Source: Schizophyllum amplum (taxonomy: Eukaryota; Basidiomycota; Agaricomycetes; Agaricales; Schizophyllaceae). From it: a DNA stretch of 64,000 nucleotides. The stretch lies in NCBI GenBank assembly GCA_007026445.1, contig VDMD01000037.1, forward strand, positions 244,550 to 308,549, in the 5' to 3' direction. The stretch's first letter is position 1. Each line of letters starts with the position of its first letter. This document shows, one piece after another, positions 33,618-44,184 of the stretch. The notes below the pieces were generated by a model. It saw nothing but the letters and a program-made list of their open reading frames with translations. It did not search any database and was not told the origin of the DNA. A program made the translations under genes and the position numbers.

Positions 33618-34925
33618 GGCCTCCCTTCCTCACGGGACACTCGCCTGTACGCTTACTACGGTGCGCAAGATGTTTCTTGACTATCCTGCATCCCGCTGAC
33701 GATGCGCTAGGCGACAACACATGTAAACGCCTACCGCCAACGATGCATGCTCGCAGTGCCAGGCTGCGAGTTGCCCCCACGATCCCCTACCCTTCATGAC
33801 TATTCTCTATTTTTTCCGTTCGTGACCTCTGTATCACAAGCCCTCGCCTTCGTCCTCTTGTATACATACGCGCCCTCCGCCCGTCCTTCCGGATATGTTC
33901 GTTTCATCCACTATCCACTTTCTTCGATTGCAGGACGGCATTATGTTGCTCGTTCTCGACTTATCTATATCTCCTTGACTTATTTACTTGGCTCGGCCTC
34001 TCGTGTTGTATCACTACGTACTTAGGTTGAACGCGCGGCTGCATGCAGGACGTCCTGCGCGTTCGTGGATATACAGTTGGTTTCTGTCTCTGAGTCGATC
34101 TGTCCTGCTTGCTGCGTCGTTCTGTCGGGTCTTCGAAGGTTCTGTCGAGTCTTCTAAGTTTACACACGAGCACGCGCCGCTAGGCTGTAGTGCAATGAGG
34201 AAAAATCCCGGAAAGCACAGGTCGAGCGACCGCCGAGTCCAAGTTGAAGTTGGACTCCATGGACTCCAAGCCTAATTCAGCATGTTCGCTTTGATGGCCG
34301 GAGCCGATCTGATCTTCGATGACTTGATCTTTGTCAACTTCTGGCTCCTGCCACCATCGCAGACAGCATCCTCCGCCTCAGTCGACTCCGCTAAGTGCTC
34401 TTCACCTTCATCCCGCCGCTCCCCCTGCCACGCCCCCACCAGCAGTCCTCCCGAGATGCCCCGACCCTCATCGATAAGCATTGAAAGTCCGATACTACAC
34501 CACATGATCCAGACCGACAAAGCAAGCTGACAGCATAATGGGGTCTCGAGAGTCGGCGCGGGGCTTGAATCTAGGCAGTTTAAAATTTAGCGTGGGACTC
34601 CGAGTCTCCCATTCTAGCGCGGAATTCCGAGTCCCGCATTCCAGCGTGGGACATCGGCTCGCATGCTATAAAGCGTGGGACCGTGCTTGATTTTCTCTCC
34701 TTGCCTTCTGCAACCCGACTACCGAGCCCCTGCCTCAGCCGCTCTTCGCACATAGCAGCGTCCATTAGCGTCTTCTCGTCCATCGCAGACCCGCATGTCA
34801 GCCGCTCCCCCGAATCTCGGCCGCTCCAAAGCAGGTGCGTTTTCTGCATCGTCGCCACAGAACCAATTGACTAACCGCCTGATCCCTCCCTCTGCAGCCA
34901 ACTCTCCTTCACCCCGACCGCGTCC
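33618..34925. other. Intergenic stretch between P3 and P4
   Basis: No protein family recognised. It contains the repeat at 34589-34670 and, just before P4, a leader intron (donor GGTGCGTTTTC near 34835, acceptor CTCTGCAG near 34899). Confidence 0.45.
34589..34670. repeat. Three imperfect copies of a ~27-base direct repeat
   Basis: Units begin GCGTGGGACTCCGAG, GCGCGGAATTCCGAG and GCGTGGGACATCGG and are spaced by about 27 bases. They lie about 260-340 bases upstream of pheromone P4. Function unknown. Confidence 0.5.
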
Positions 34926-35090
34926 ATGAACACCCTCACTGCCGGCCGCGCAGCCACCCCCGTCGCATCAGCGAAGCCGGCGCCGACACCCAAGCCCGGT
35001 CCGAAGACGAGCGACGGGGAGGGCGTGCGGATGTTGGCGAATTCCGATAAACCCTGCGGCTATGGCGGCGGATACTGCACCATCGCATAG
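34926..35090 (+). CDS. Mating pheromone precursor P4 (CaaX box CTIA)
   Basis: 54 residues from ATG 34926 (MNTLTAGRAATPV) to TAG 35088-35090, ending CGYGGGYCTIA. The N-terminal half is Ala/Pro-rich rather than acidic, and the usual MDxF start is replaced by MNTL. The block RMLANSDKPCGYGGGYC aligns with P3 and P7. A probable leader intron ends about 27 bases before the start codon. Maturation as for the other precursors: prenylation of the Cys and N-terminal trimming, probably near the SDKP segment. Confidence 0.83.
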   Translation: MNTLTAGRAATPVASAKPAPTPKPGPKTSDGEGVRMLANSDKPCGYGGGYCTIA

Positions 35091-35907
35091 CCCCCACGAT
35101 CCTTAATCGCGCGCCGCGTACATCTTTGAGCGGTGAGTCCTTCCGTCGATAACTTGACGTTAGCCGTCACTGACGTGCATCGCAGGTAGCGTTCCATGTT
35201 TTCGTCTTCTTCACGTCGCGTCAGCTGTGGCTCAACGTCCAGCGCGTAGGTGTCCTCCTTGCGGTCTCCAGAGAAAGAAATATGTTCTGTATGATTATGT
35301 ATCCTTATGTCTAGTATATGCACCGTCTGTGTCGCTCAGTCCTTTCGTCTGCGTGCGTCCTTCCAATCGCCTGCCGTCTTGCGTCTGTAGTGTCCACCCG
35401 TCTAGCCGCCTCGGCACGCCATTCCCGCCGGCAGCGCGCTGTCGAATTTCATTCTAGACCCCGTCCTGAGGACGATCCGCGTCCATGATGTGAGTTGTGG
35501 TACGCGGCCTGGAGCCGACGCCCTCCCGTCTTTTTATGCGAGCTCGCAATCTCGTTACAGCGCTCAAAAGTTAGCGAGAAGGGGATGAGTCCGGCGACGG
35601 ACAGCAATCCAGGTTCGTGCGCGCGACTCTTCATGCATGCATGGCGGAAGCTCTGATTCTCGCCAACTGAGTAACTGTCGCATAAAATTACATGTTTGGC
35701 ATAGCATGAGCATATAGGACTATACGATGGGCTGCCCTACGGCGCCGATCCTCGAACAGAATAAGTAAAGGCAGCCATAGGATTGCAGGATGTCACGAAA
35801 AAGGAAGCGGGCGCGCCGTCTGCATTCCTGTGTCAGTATGTACAGGGGCTCAACGAAATACTACGCACCTAGTACGGCGCCAGAGGGGGGATGAGGGAGC
35901 GTGGAAG
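35091..35907. other. Intergenic stretch between P4 and P5
   Basis: 3' regions of two convergent pheromone genes. Nothing recognisable was found. Confidence 0.4.
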
Positions 35908-36038
35908 CTATGCAACGACGCAATAGCTCTGATAATACTGTATATTGTCCTCGCCATCGCAGGGGACCTCGGTGAGAGGCTCCCGGTCGACAGGGGCGGC
36001 CAGAGCGGGAGCGATGGGATCATCGTGAAGCTGTCCAT
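35908..36038 (-). pseudogene. Pheromone precursor-like gene P5 (CaaX box CVVA), frame-disrupted
   Basis: ATG at 36036-36038 begins a typical MDSFTM start. The C-terminal end, EDNIQYYQSYCVVA with TAG at 35908-35910, is in another frame, so one base appears to be missing between them. The downstream frame has no ATG of its own before an upstream stop. A probable leader intron (donor ATAGGTGCGTTT, acceptor ACGCAG) ends just before this ATG, as in the intact genes, which supports it as the original start. No GT-AG pair inside the coding part repairs the frame. Either a recently broken precursor or a one-base sequence error. Confidence 0.6.
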
Positions 36039-36915
36039 GAATCTGGTGGGGGTCGTCGAGCGACTGCGTCACAGCTGTGTATCAGCGCGAGTACATCGGA
36101 AATAACGAGGGAAACGCACCTATGGCAGGAGGGCTCGCAAGGAAGGCTGCTCTGAGGGGGGCTTCGCGGCTGGTAAGCGGCTGTCGGCGATTGCAGGTAG
36201 CTCAGGTGGGTAAGAGTGCTGGTCGAAAACAAGGTGAAGGATTCCCGCTCCCCCAGTCTTGCATTTATATTCTCCGACTGCCGGTGTCCCCATATGGAAA
36301 GAAAGACACGGTTTCCGTTCTCGGAATCTGATTGCCGACCATCGATATCGAAATCGGCATTCAATCTTTCGGCTGCGGGGCCTTTCTCGCTCTCACGTCG
36401 ATGGAGGCGTGTCTACGCACGTTCTGCGCTGCATTTCGCGTCCATCGACGCGAAGTCTTGCGCTGAAAATTGAGCAGGGACCGGGGACGCGTCTCTTATG
36501 GCACAAGCGGCGGCTTGAACCCGCGCTAACCGATAATTGAACTCCGACGAGCATATGATTATCCGCGCAGCTGAGTCGCTGACTATAAAAAACAAGGGTG
36601 TCTCTCATCGGCGCCCATCTACTCGCTCAGGCTTTATTGTGCTCTTCGTGAGAAGCGCGGGAACGCAAATCTTCATCTGTCTTCCAGCGCCGTCGCATCG
36701 CTTGTCCAAAACCACCTTCGACACCATAGCAGTCCGTTGCTTGCGCTTCGCCACTCCCGCTGTCTGCATCGCGCATCGAGCTACCTGCACCAACCGCCCG
36801 TCTCGATTCAGCGTCTCTCGCTCATTCGGTCACCGACCCTTTAGGTAAGTCCTCCGAGACCACCGTTCACGACTTTTCAACTGGCTAACTCAAGCCCCAG
36901 CCCACCTCACACCCA
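36039..36915. other. Divergent region between P5 and P6
   Basis: Holds the leaders of both precursors. The P6 side has a leader intron from about 36845 (GGTAAGTCC) to about 36900 (CCCCAG). No HMG-type cluster like those at the other genes was found. Confidence 0.4.
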
Positions 36916-37155
36916 ATGGACGCCTACGCTACCGCTGCCCCCAGCTCCCCGGCTTCCAGCCTCGTAGCTGATGCTGTGCCTGGACTCGAAGGGAACGCTG
37001 CCCCCAGCCTCGCAACAGAGGTCCCGCCTTCCCCCACCACCACAGACACTACCACTGGCGCCGCCGCCGCCGCCACGGACGCCCAACTCACTCGCGTCCT
37101 CACCAACGCCGATAAGCCGTCCGGGTACTTCGCCGGCTATTGCGTCGTTGCGTAG
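36916..37155 (+). CDS. Mating pheromone precursor P6 (CaaX box CVVA)
   Basis: 79 residues, the longest precursor here, from ATG 36916 (MDAYATAAPSSPASS) to a stop at 37153-37155, ending SGYFAGYCVVA. The middle is a Thr/Ala/Pro-rich low-complexity stretch, and the C-terminal block NADKPSGYFAGYC falls in the same group as P3, P4 and P7, with Ser in place of the first Cys. A clear intron in the 5' leader ends 15 bases before the ATG. Confidence 0.86.
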   Translation: MDAYATAAPSSPASSLVADAVPGLEGNAAPSLATEVPPSPTTTDTTTGAAAAATDAQLTRVLTNADKPSGYFAGYCVVA

Positions 37156-38372
37156 TCTCTGGGTCATCGCGCCGTCCGTATAACGAAGCGGTGCGTTTTT
37201 CCCCTTCTGTCCCGCGGATTCGTCTGACTCGAGAGATAGACGGCGCGCTGGCTAGCCCTTGGCTAGTACTCCCCGAGCTCGGTACAGGCTGGCTTGGTTG
37301 TTGTTTGTATCCTGTACTTGTATCGCGCACCCATCACCCTCGTTCACGCCCACACCAATCCTTTCGCCGTTCGACGTTCTTCGACCCCTACATAGCGCCT
37401 TCGACACCCTCATGACACCTGCGACATCTATGACTCTGCTTTCCCTATGCATTTATGCTTTTTATGTATCTTTATGCCTCAATTTTATGCCCACGGTGGT
37501 CGTTGCGCGCGCTGCGTTGAATTCAATTCCTGGGTGTTCTCTACGCCATCGGCGTCCTGGCGTTGCCAAGCTCCAGGGCCTCCTCACAAGAGTGAATGGC
37601 AGATATGTCGCCGCGGAGAAGACTCAGAAAAGACTCGGACGGTTAGTGTACATGTGTTGAGATCTCTGAGAAGCGAGGGATGTGTGTGTGTATAGAAAGC
37701 GAGGGTAGACCGTCGCGACCAAGCGATCGTTGGCGGCGTTCAGAGAGGATTGGCCAGATGTATATGCTCGCGATCGCAAGTCATCTCAAAGAGCTAAGGG
37801 ACAGACGCGGAGACGGACGGACGACGTTCAAATCTCCTGAATTCGAATAAACATCAATACGCAGACCATCGTGATACAGATACAGCCCCGAGTGCTATGA
37901 GTACATGTATATATACCGGAAATGGATACAGAGGTGAAGAACGAGGCAAATAAATGAGACGGTAGTCATAACGAGGCAGGTATACGGAACTGTAGAGCAA
38001 GAACGGGATAAGGATACGAGAGCGTATTGGCGACGAAAGGAGTGGGGGGCAGCTGCGAGGAATGGAAGACAGCTGCTAGGACTGAAGGCGGCGTTCACCA
38101 GGAGCGACGTGTGTTTCGTGATATAGGATGTCATGAAGAGGAATGAGGCGGACGTAGGGGAGGTGGAGACGAGGGTATAGGTGTGACCTTTAGAAGGGAG
38201 CACGGGGAGGGCACGGTCGGCACCGACACAGTGATTTGCGAGACTGTAGACAGTCGCTGCGCAAGGTGGCGATCTATGTATACGGTCAGCAACGTCGAAG
38301 CATGCAGAAAGCGACCAACGCAACGGACCGTATAGAATCTGGAGGCTGCGTATAGATTCAAAGTCCTCATCG
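37156..38372. other. Intergenic stretch between P6 and P7
   Basis: Convergent 3' regions. A short TG run occurs at 37681-37692. No gene recognised. Confidence 0.4.
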
Positions 38373-38602
38373 TCATGCGATAACGCAGTATCCGCCGCCG
38401 TAGCCGCACGGCGAATCGGCGTTGGCTACCAGTGGAGGAAGTCGTCCATAGCTTTGCGTCAGACGACACGTTCGCGGAGATAGATGACTGCGCAACGAGT
38501 CCCGAGAAATTGGTGCGCGTCCCGCTGCTCGGAAGTCGACGCGACTTCAGAGCGCATCGGCATCGTGTCGTCGAGGAAGTCGAGCGTGGTGAAGGAGTCC
38601 AT
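38373..38602 (-). pseudogene. Pheromone precursor-like gene P7 (CaaX box CVIA), frame-disrupted
   Basis: Starts with ATG 38600-38602 (MDSFTTLDFLDDTMP), matching P3, and ends with ANADSPCGYGGGYCVIA and TGA at 38373-38375. Start and end are in different frames. The P3-like block MDDFLH lies in a further frame just before the end, so at least two indels separate start from CaaX box; one is a missing base where P3 reads CGCATGGTT and P7 reads CACTGGTA. The promoter still has three HMG-type sites. Probably a decaying duplicate of the P3/P4 type. Confidence 0.6.
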
Positions 38603-39580
38603 TGGTGGTGAGTGATGGTGGGTGGTTGGGGTAGGGTATTGAGATAGCTGGAGCTACTGTCAGCATGATGCGATGGAGGCAGCAGGGTACGACGCACCAG
38701 AAGACAGGTTCAAGGGCGAACAAGGATACAGATTCGACAGGTCGAAGAACAGATGGTTTCGTTGGCGGAGGAGGTAGAGTCGTTCTCATACTCGCGCAAG
38801 AGGGTCATATAAGTCTTCCTTTATCGTTGTTCGCTCGATATGGGTCAGGCAACGTCCATTGTTCAAAAGCTATTGTTCGCTGAATGGCCGTTCCTGGCGA
38901 TTCTGGTGCACACACTCATGCCTTTCTTGGGCATTGAGGAACAGCACAGGACATGAACGCAAATAAGAAGACCGTGGGTTCGGCAGTGGCTGGAGCTGAG
39001 TGTTGTTGGACGACAAAGGACTGCCGATCAGATTCACAAAGCTCAGGAAGCTCGGTCCGGAATGCCGGTGTGACGCATCGTGACATGCTGGATGGTGACT
39101 CACCTCACTTGCCCTCAAGTTCTATCCTCGGTCGACGCTTGCTTGTTCACGGGGCGCCCGCTCGCCCGCAAAACGCCAGGACTGGAACTCCGTCTCCTCT
39201 ACCGCTTTGCCGCTCCGCTCGGAATATCAGAATAAAGTCGCACCCCATTATGCAGCGCATTGAGACTCCGACCTGCATGGTCACTCGAGACTTTTCGGTC
39301 GGCGCACACGCGTGCCGACCCACGCGCAACCTTATCGCGACGATCTCCGACCCGGTGGAAGTCTCCATCGAATTTACTCACGGTGTCGGAGTTCAATTGA
39401 GGTGTCCACGCGCCGCCTAATTATCTCTTCATCCGAATCATCAGCTTGCCCCTCTCGCGAAACCTGCAACTTGCCTGCCAGCCTGCCTCATCCGCTCGCA
39501 CACTCGCCTTGACTCGATACACCCATCACGAGCACCACGCACATCTACCAGCGCAACCAGCACCGTCCGTCCAGCTAGCC
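38603..39580. other. Divergent region between P7 and P8
   Basis: Contains the leader and promoter of P7 (HMG-type cluster 38823-38880) and the leader of P8. No additional gene was seen. Confidence 0.4.
38823..38880 (-). promoter_or_regulatory. HMG-type sites upstream of P7
   Basis: TCGTTGTTCGC (about 38824-38834), CCATTGTTC (38856-38864) and CTATTGTTCGC (38870-38880) within 60 bases, 220-280 bases ahead of the P7 start. Confidence 0.45.
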
Positions 39581-39792
39581 ATGCCCGCCGCCGCCGCCCC
39601 CGCCACAGCCGCCGCGCCCGCCAACACACCCGTCACCCCCACCCAGGTCCCGCCGGTCTATCCGCTGCCGCTGCTCATGAGGCCGCGCTCAAGAAGCTCC
39701 TCGACGGCGCCCCCTCGTCGTCGCCTTCAGGGCCGAAGAACGGAGAGCAGGAGGGCGAGGGGAATATGACCTATTTCTGCGTCGTCGGGTAG
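39581..39792 (+). pseudogene. Pheromone precursor-like gene P8 (CaaX box CVVG), frame-disrupted
   Basis: ATG 39581 opens an Ala/Pro-rich frame (MPAAAAPATAAAPAN). A second frame shifted by one carries EAALKKLLDGAP and ends EGNMTYFCVVG with TAG at 39790-39792. The second frame has no ATG, so a one-base slip near 39655-39690 is needed to join them. The end GNMTYFC resembles the intact P9 (GNMTWYC). A final glycine in the CaaX box is unusual beside the Ala of the others. An acceptor-like CCAG lies just before the ATG. Broken gene or base-calling error in GC-rich sequence. Confidence 0.5.
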
Positions 39793-41818
39793 TCAGACAG
39801 GCGTTTCTTGTGCGCGGGACTGTCGTACGTGTCTCTTTTTGACGCGCCATGTGAGGTCGCTGACAGGATGATGCAGGTCTCGCGCACGACGGGCTCGCCA
39901 CCGAAGCCCCCATCCCGGTCTTTTTTGTTCTCACCAATATGCGCCTTCATCGGCGGCCGCGTTCTATGTTCTATGCTTATGCTCTATGTATCCTATGCCA
40001 TACCGTCCTTTTAGTTTGTCAGCCGTCTGAAATCATCCCCGTCTTGATCTGTTCTCTTGGGCTGCACGTATGTTCTGTGGCGTGCACTTGAATTCCCGCC
40101 GTGTTTGCCGATCGTCGGATGGCTGCTGCATCGTCTGGTCTATACTTCTTCGCTCGCTCGCTGACTACACCAAGATCCTGTTGACGGCGGCTCTTCAGGC
40201 GAGTACGCAGTCAATCTTGGCTGTCCCGTCCTGACTCTGTGTCCCAGCCCTCGCTATGCCGCTTCCAAGTACCTTGCGGCGCACCCTCCTCCCCTGCGTC
40301 AGATATCAGCCGCACGCCTGTCCCTGCTCTCGGTCGCACCCACCAAGGTCCGCCAATCCTTCATTCCTGCATTCGGCCCACTTGTCGCATCTTCTCCAAG
40401 TCGCCGACCACAGTATCCTACGGCCCTTGTCACTAGGCCTGCCATCTAGTCTAACTCGTGCAGAACAATCCATGCCTTACCAGGATTGCTTACTGATCCC
40501 ACGCCACTCAGTCTCCCACGCCACTCACGGTGCACACGTCGTCTATCCCATTTATCTCTCCCCCTCTCCTCTCCTATTGTCCCATCCTCCACGCCCATCC
40601 CCCTTTCACCACTCACAGCCCATCCTATCGCCCCGATTTCAAATCCCAGGCATAAAACAGCGGGGCCAATTCATTTACGATTCCTTCTCTTCTCTTCTCT
40701 GATCCGTGCGGCTCTCTTCTTCGAAACACGATCGACGAGGATCGACGACGACGGCGGCCCCTGACAGCGACGACCAACGGCCCAACGGACGGCCCCCTGA
40801 CAGCGACGACGGCGGCCCCTGACAGCGGCGACCTCCTCCGAAGCCCGGAAGGCAGAAGGGAGGTTGATCGCCGGGGTCGAGCGTCGGTGGCGATGACGAG
40901 GAAAGACAAGGCGTGGACGAGGACAGGACAGCTCGACAAGGAACAGACAAGGCGAGGAAGGGATAGAAAGGAAGGAATGGACAAGGCGCAGACGAACGGA
41001 CGGGGACGACGATCTGGACGGGAAGATACAAAGCCGTGGATGAAAAGAGCCGACTCACCACTGATAGCGACGCGGACGACGCTGATCGCCCAGAGTCAGC
41101 GACTGGTAATCGCAGAGATCACGCAACGCATGAAGGAGCGAGAACGAGATAGAGAAGAAGCTATCCATACAAGAGACCAAAAACCCCGGGGAATAACGAT
41201 ATGTATGTGAGTACAACCAGCGGGCGTCGTGAGAGTCGTAAGAGAGTCGTGAAGGGAGGTACGAGTACAGATTGGTTCGTGAATCGCGGTATAGACAAGG
41301 GCGGGATGAGTCGTATGTACGAGACAGCTGTGAATGGATATTGGTTAGTATGTCTGGGCACGGGACGCGAGTATGTACAAGATCAGTCGAAGGATATGAA
41401 CAGGGACGGTCGAAAGATATGGACATGGGCGGGTCAAAGTATATGGACAAGAACGACGGCCGGGAAACGAAGAGGATAAGGATATCTGCGCGCCAGGCAA
41501 CAGGTAACGGAGGGAGTGTGGGTGGGTTTGGGTGGTTCCGAGTTGGTCGGATACGACGGAGGTTGTGTGTTAGAAAGTCGTCTGCGCTCCAGACGGGGAG
41601 TCGTGTATGTGCCGACATGGGAGATCGTTGAGATATGACTGAAGGGAGAAGGTCAGTCTCATGCAAGACAAGAACAAGGGAGCGACGCACTACAGGGCAA
41701 ACATGCGCGGGATATGTACAGGGAGGAGAGTTTGAATCTGGAGCCGTGGCATGCGCACGTCGCTGAAGATTATCGATCAGTCCCTGCGGCGGTTGTGGAC
41801 AAAAGCTGTAGAACGCAC
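39793..41818. other. Two-kilobase gene-free stretch between P8 and P9
   Basis: No protein family or further CaaX-ending precursor found. It includes the GC-rich repeat at 40748-40830 and degenerate GGACA/GGACGGTCG repeats at about 40900-41450, which give long meaningless frames. Confidence 0.45.
40748..40830. repeat. Imperfect tandem repeat with GGCCCCTGACAGCG core
   Basis: Three copies of CGGC(C)CCCTGACAGCGACGA in about 80 bases, interrupted by short spacers. No coding role is supported. Confidence 0.5.
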
Positions 41819-41986
41819 CTAAGCGACGACGCAATACCACGTCATATTCCCTGAGCCGTAGCGCTCCGCGTCCGTGGGGACGTCGTCGGCTTCAGCGGTA
41901 GACTCCGTTATGGGTGCCGCGCACGCGTCAAGGAGCGCCTGGAGCAGGTCGTCCTCGACGGCAGGGAGGGTCGCGAAAGAGTCCAT
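41819..41986 (-). CDS. Mating pheromone precursor P9 (CaaX box CVVA)
   Basis: 55 residues from ATG 41984-41986 (MDSFATLPAVEDDLLQ) to the stop at 41819, ending GSGNMTWYCVVA. A textbook Glu-Arg pair (DAERYGSGNMTWYC) marks the likely N-terminal processing site, predicting a mature farnesylated peptide of about 11-12 residues starting at Tyr. The frame is clean. It is divergent from P10 and shares with it a promoter region containing three HMG-type sites. Confidence 0.87.
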   Translation of the reverse strand: MDSFATLPAVEDDLLQALLDACAAPITESTAEADDVPTDAERYGSGNMTWYCVVA

Positions 41987-42228
41987 GGGATATTGACTGT
42001 GAGACTCGAGGAGGTGGGTTGCACACAGGGAGCGCAGGGGCCGGTATGCGGAGGGCAGGGAGGTATGCGAAGAGCAAGAAGCGACGATGTTGTCGAGCCG
42101 GGTGCTCGAGCGAAAATTGACGGGGGCGTACAAAGTCACTTGTGGGACCCAACGCGCTTCAGCTGTCCTTTATAAACTGGAAACAAGTCCCATGTTCGCT
42201 GGATTGGGACGTCCGCGGACTTGCCGAC

Positions 42229-42531
42229 CCATTGTTCGCTGCGTGACCTCCAGGCCGTGCATTGTTCTGCGCCACCACGGTGCGATATGTCGCCGCTTAT
42301 GAGACGCCACAGTCCCAGAGAGACACAGCTCACGGATATGTTCCTGCATTCTCTGCTTATGTCTCAAGGTCTCGGTTATCGGGTGGTGAAGTTCAAGAGC
42401 ATCGCCCTTCCTTTGTTGAATTGTTTGTGAGCAGCAGCGTGTCACCAAATGTGACACATTGCGTGACTGAGTGCCGCGCGCGTGACGCGATGCACGCGAT
42501 CGGATGTTGTGCTAAAAATACCACATTGTTC
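42229..42531. promoter_or_regulatory. Shared promoter region of P9 and P10 with HMG-type sites
   Basis: CCATTGTTCGC (42229-42239), CATTGTTCTG (42260-42269) and CATTGTTC (42524-42531) lie in the 860 bases between the two divergent start codons, two nearer P9 and one nearer P10. Confidence 0.48.
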
Positions 42532-42847
42532 TACTCCGACGCCCACCCCAGAACGCGCGCACCGGGGGCATGTGCACAGTCTACCCCCTCTCGGCAGCTG
42601 ATTAAGCGTCAGGCGGTCGGACTATAAAGTCGCAGCGCGCGGTGAAGGAGGGCATCCGATACCGTTTTTCCACACCTCAGAGACAAGCCGAGCCCAACCG
42701 CGCGCATCCCGCCCGCCCGCTCCTGCTACTGTCCGCGCATCGTCGCAGCTGCTACAAGGTACGCTATTGAGAGCCTGGAAGATACGCACTGCTGACTCCC
42801 TCCCAGCAACCCAACCAAAGAAACCCCACCATCCTTCAATTGTACCC

Positions 42848-43012
42848 ATGGACGCCTTCCTGGAGTTCCCCACCCTCGTTGACGCACCAGAGGCCTCGTC
42901 CTCCCCCTCCTCGGCTCCGACAGCAGCCGCCGATGACGAGGTCCTCTCGGTACTCTTCGACGCTGAGAAACCAGGCGGATCCTTAACCTACGCCTGGTGT
43001 GTTGTCGCTTAG
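42848..43012 (+). CDS. Mating pheromone precursor P10 (CaaX box CVVA)
   Basis: 54 residues from ATG 42848 (MDAFLEFPTLVDAPE) to the stop at 43010-43012, ending GSLTYAWCVVA. Ser/Pro- and Asp-rich middle; the block VLFDAEKPGGSLTYAWC contains the presumed mature peptide. A clear leader intron (donor GGTACGCTATT near 42759, acceptor CTCCCAG near 42807) ends about 40 bases before the start. It is the nearest intact precursor to receptor 3; whether it activates that receptor cannot be judged, since a haploid normally does not respond to its own pheromones. Confidence 0.87.
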   Translation: MDAFLEFPTLVDAPEASSSPSSAPTAAADDEVLSVLFDAEKPGGSLTYAWCVVA

Positions 43013-44184
43013 CGACACACGCCCCCTACGCGCGGCATCTACCCTAGCCGGTGAGCGATCCATCCCCTTCGTTGTCTGCGCGCCGTGCTGACTTCCATCC
43101 AGCGCTTCATCACCGCCCATCCCCCTCTCTCTTCGACTTCTCCCGTCGCGGATCTGGCGCAGCAGTGCGACAGGTTCTCGGACCCTTCCACAAACCAATG
43201 TATGCCCTATGAACGACCAAGGTCGACCATATGCCCGACCTATGATCCCCAACGCCCTTGTATCATATCTATTTATTGACAGCCTGGCCGTCTTTATCAC
43301 TCATTTATTCACCGGGATTCACGACTGCGCCGTCCTTGTAGTCATGTACGTGTAGCTCTTGTGACTGGAATGGGATTCACTGGATATGTCTGCTCTGCGC
43401 GATCGTCATTCTCTCGAAGATCATAAGCCAAAAGCTCATTGCAGCCTCTTGTATTTGTTAGACACGTCGAATATGAGAAGCTTGTGATCAGGAATGACCG
43501 AGCCTGCGTTTGCGCATCGGCATTCGACGCCAGGATTCTTGTGTTGACAGGATGGCAGCGGAGATACACGTTATGCAGCATTGCAAAAGTAGGACACAAG
43601 CCCAGGAATCGCTAAGCAAACGATCATACCGACCAGGAAACATGACAGTAGCCACTGGATGGCTGTTTGCCGCAGATGGAGATTCGCTCGACGCTCAGAA
43701 CCTCGTTCCTCGCTGAAGGATGCTGATATTCGAAGAACGACGTGATTCTGCGTGTCTATACTTCTCCATGACAGCGTGTACACCACAGAGTTGGGACAAT
43801 AGACATGACAGCCCACGGGTCGTTTACAACGTCGCCGCGAGAGCCACGCGAGAACAATGCAGGAGATCATGGTAAATATCTGTCAACAAAGGACTTGCCG
43901 TTCGGCCCGACCTCTCCGAGCCATTGTCCTCAGGCCTCATGTTCGTTGTCCTCACAAAGGGGAAAGAAGGTTGCAAGGACATAAAAATGAAGGAGATGGA
44001 AGTACGCCCTTTGCTTTCTGTTCCATCCCGGCCTCTCACCGTAGACCAGCAGATCTCTCGGCCTCGTGCCGTCGCCTCTCACGACTTCCATCCACCGCCC
44101 AAGTTCCCTCCCGCTCAACAGCCTCCGCCGCTGTACGACTAGACTCACCGACACGTCCTCTACGAACTCCTCACTGCCCTCGAC
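43013..44184. other. Intergenic stretch before receptor 3
   Basis: Contains the P10 3' region and the receptor 3 promoter (43852-43962). No gene recognised between 43030 and 43850. Confidence 0.45.
43852..43962 (+). promoter_or_regulatory. HMG-type sites upstream of receptor 3
   Basis: GAACAATG (43852-43859), CCATTGTCC (43921-43929) and ACAAAGGGG (43954-43962) lie 220-330 bases before the start. ACAAAGGG matches the pheromone response element bound by the HMG regulator Prf1 in Ustilago maydis (established knowledge). Use here is inferred. Confidence 0.5.

Noticed and set aside
36475..36545. A tRNA-like stretch on the minus strand (GGTTAGCGCGGGTTCAAGCCGCCGC), with D-arm and T-arm look-alikes.
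   Set aside because: The anticodon arm is missing and the ends cannot form an acceptor stem. At most a deleted tRNA relic or a chance Pol III box.
40625..41840. Several overlapping long frames on both strands.
   Set aside because: They come from low-complexity repeats (GACGA, GGACA) and have no domains, consistent starts or CaaX ends.
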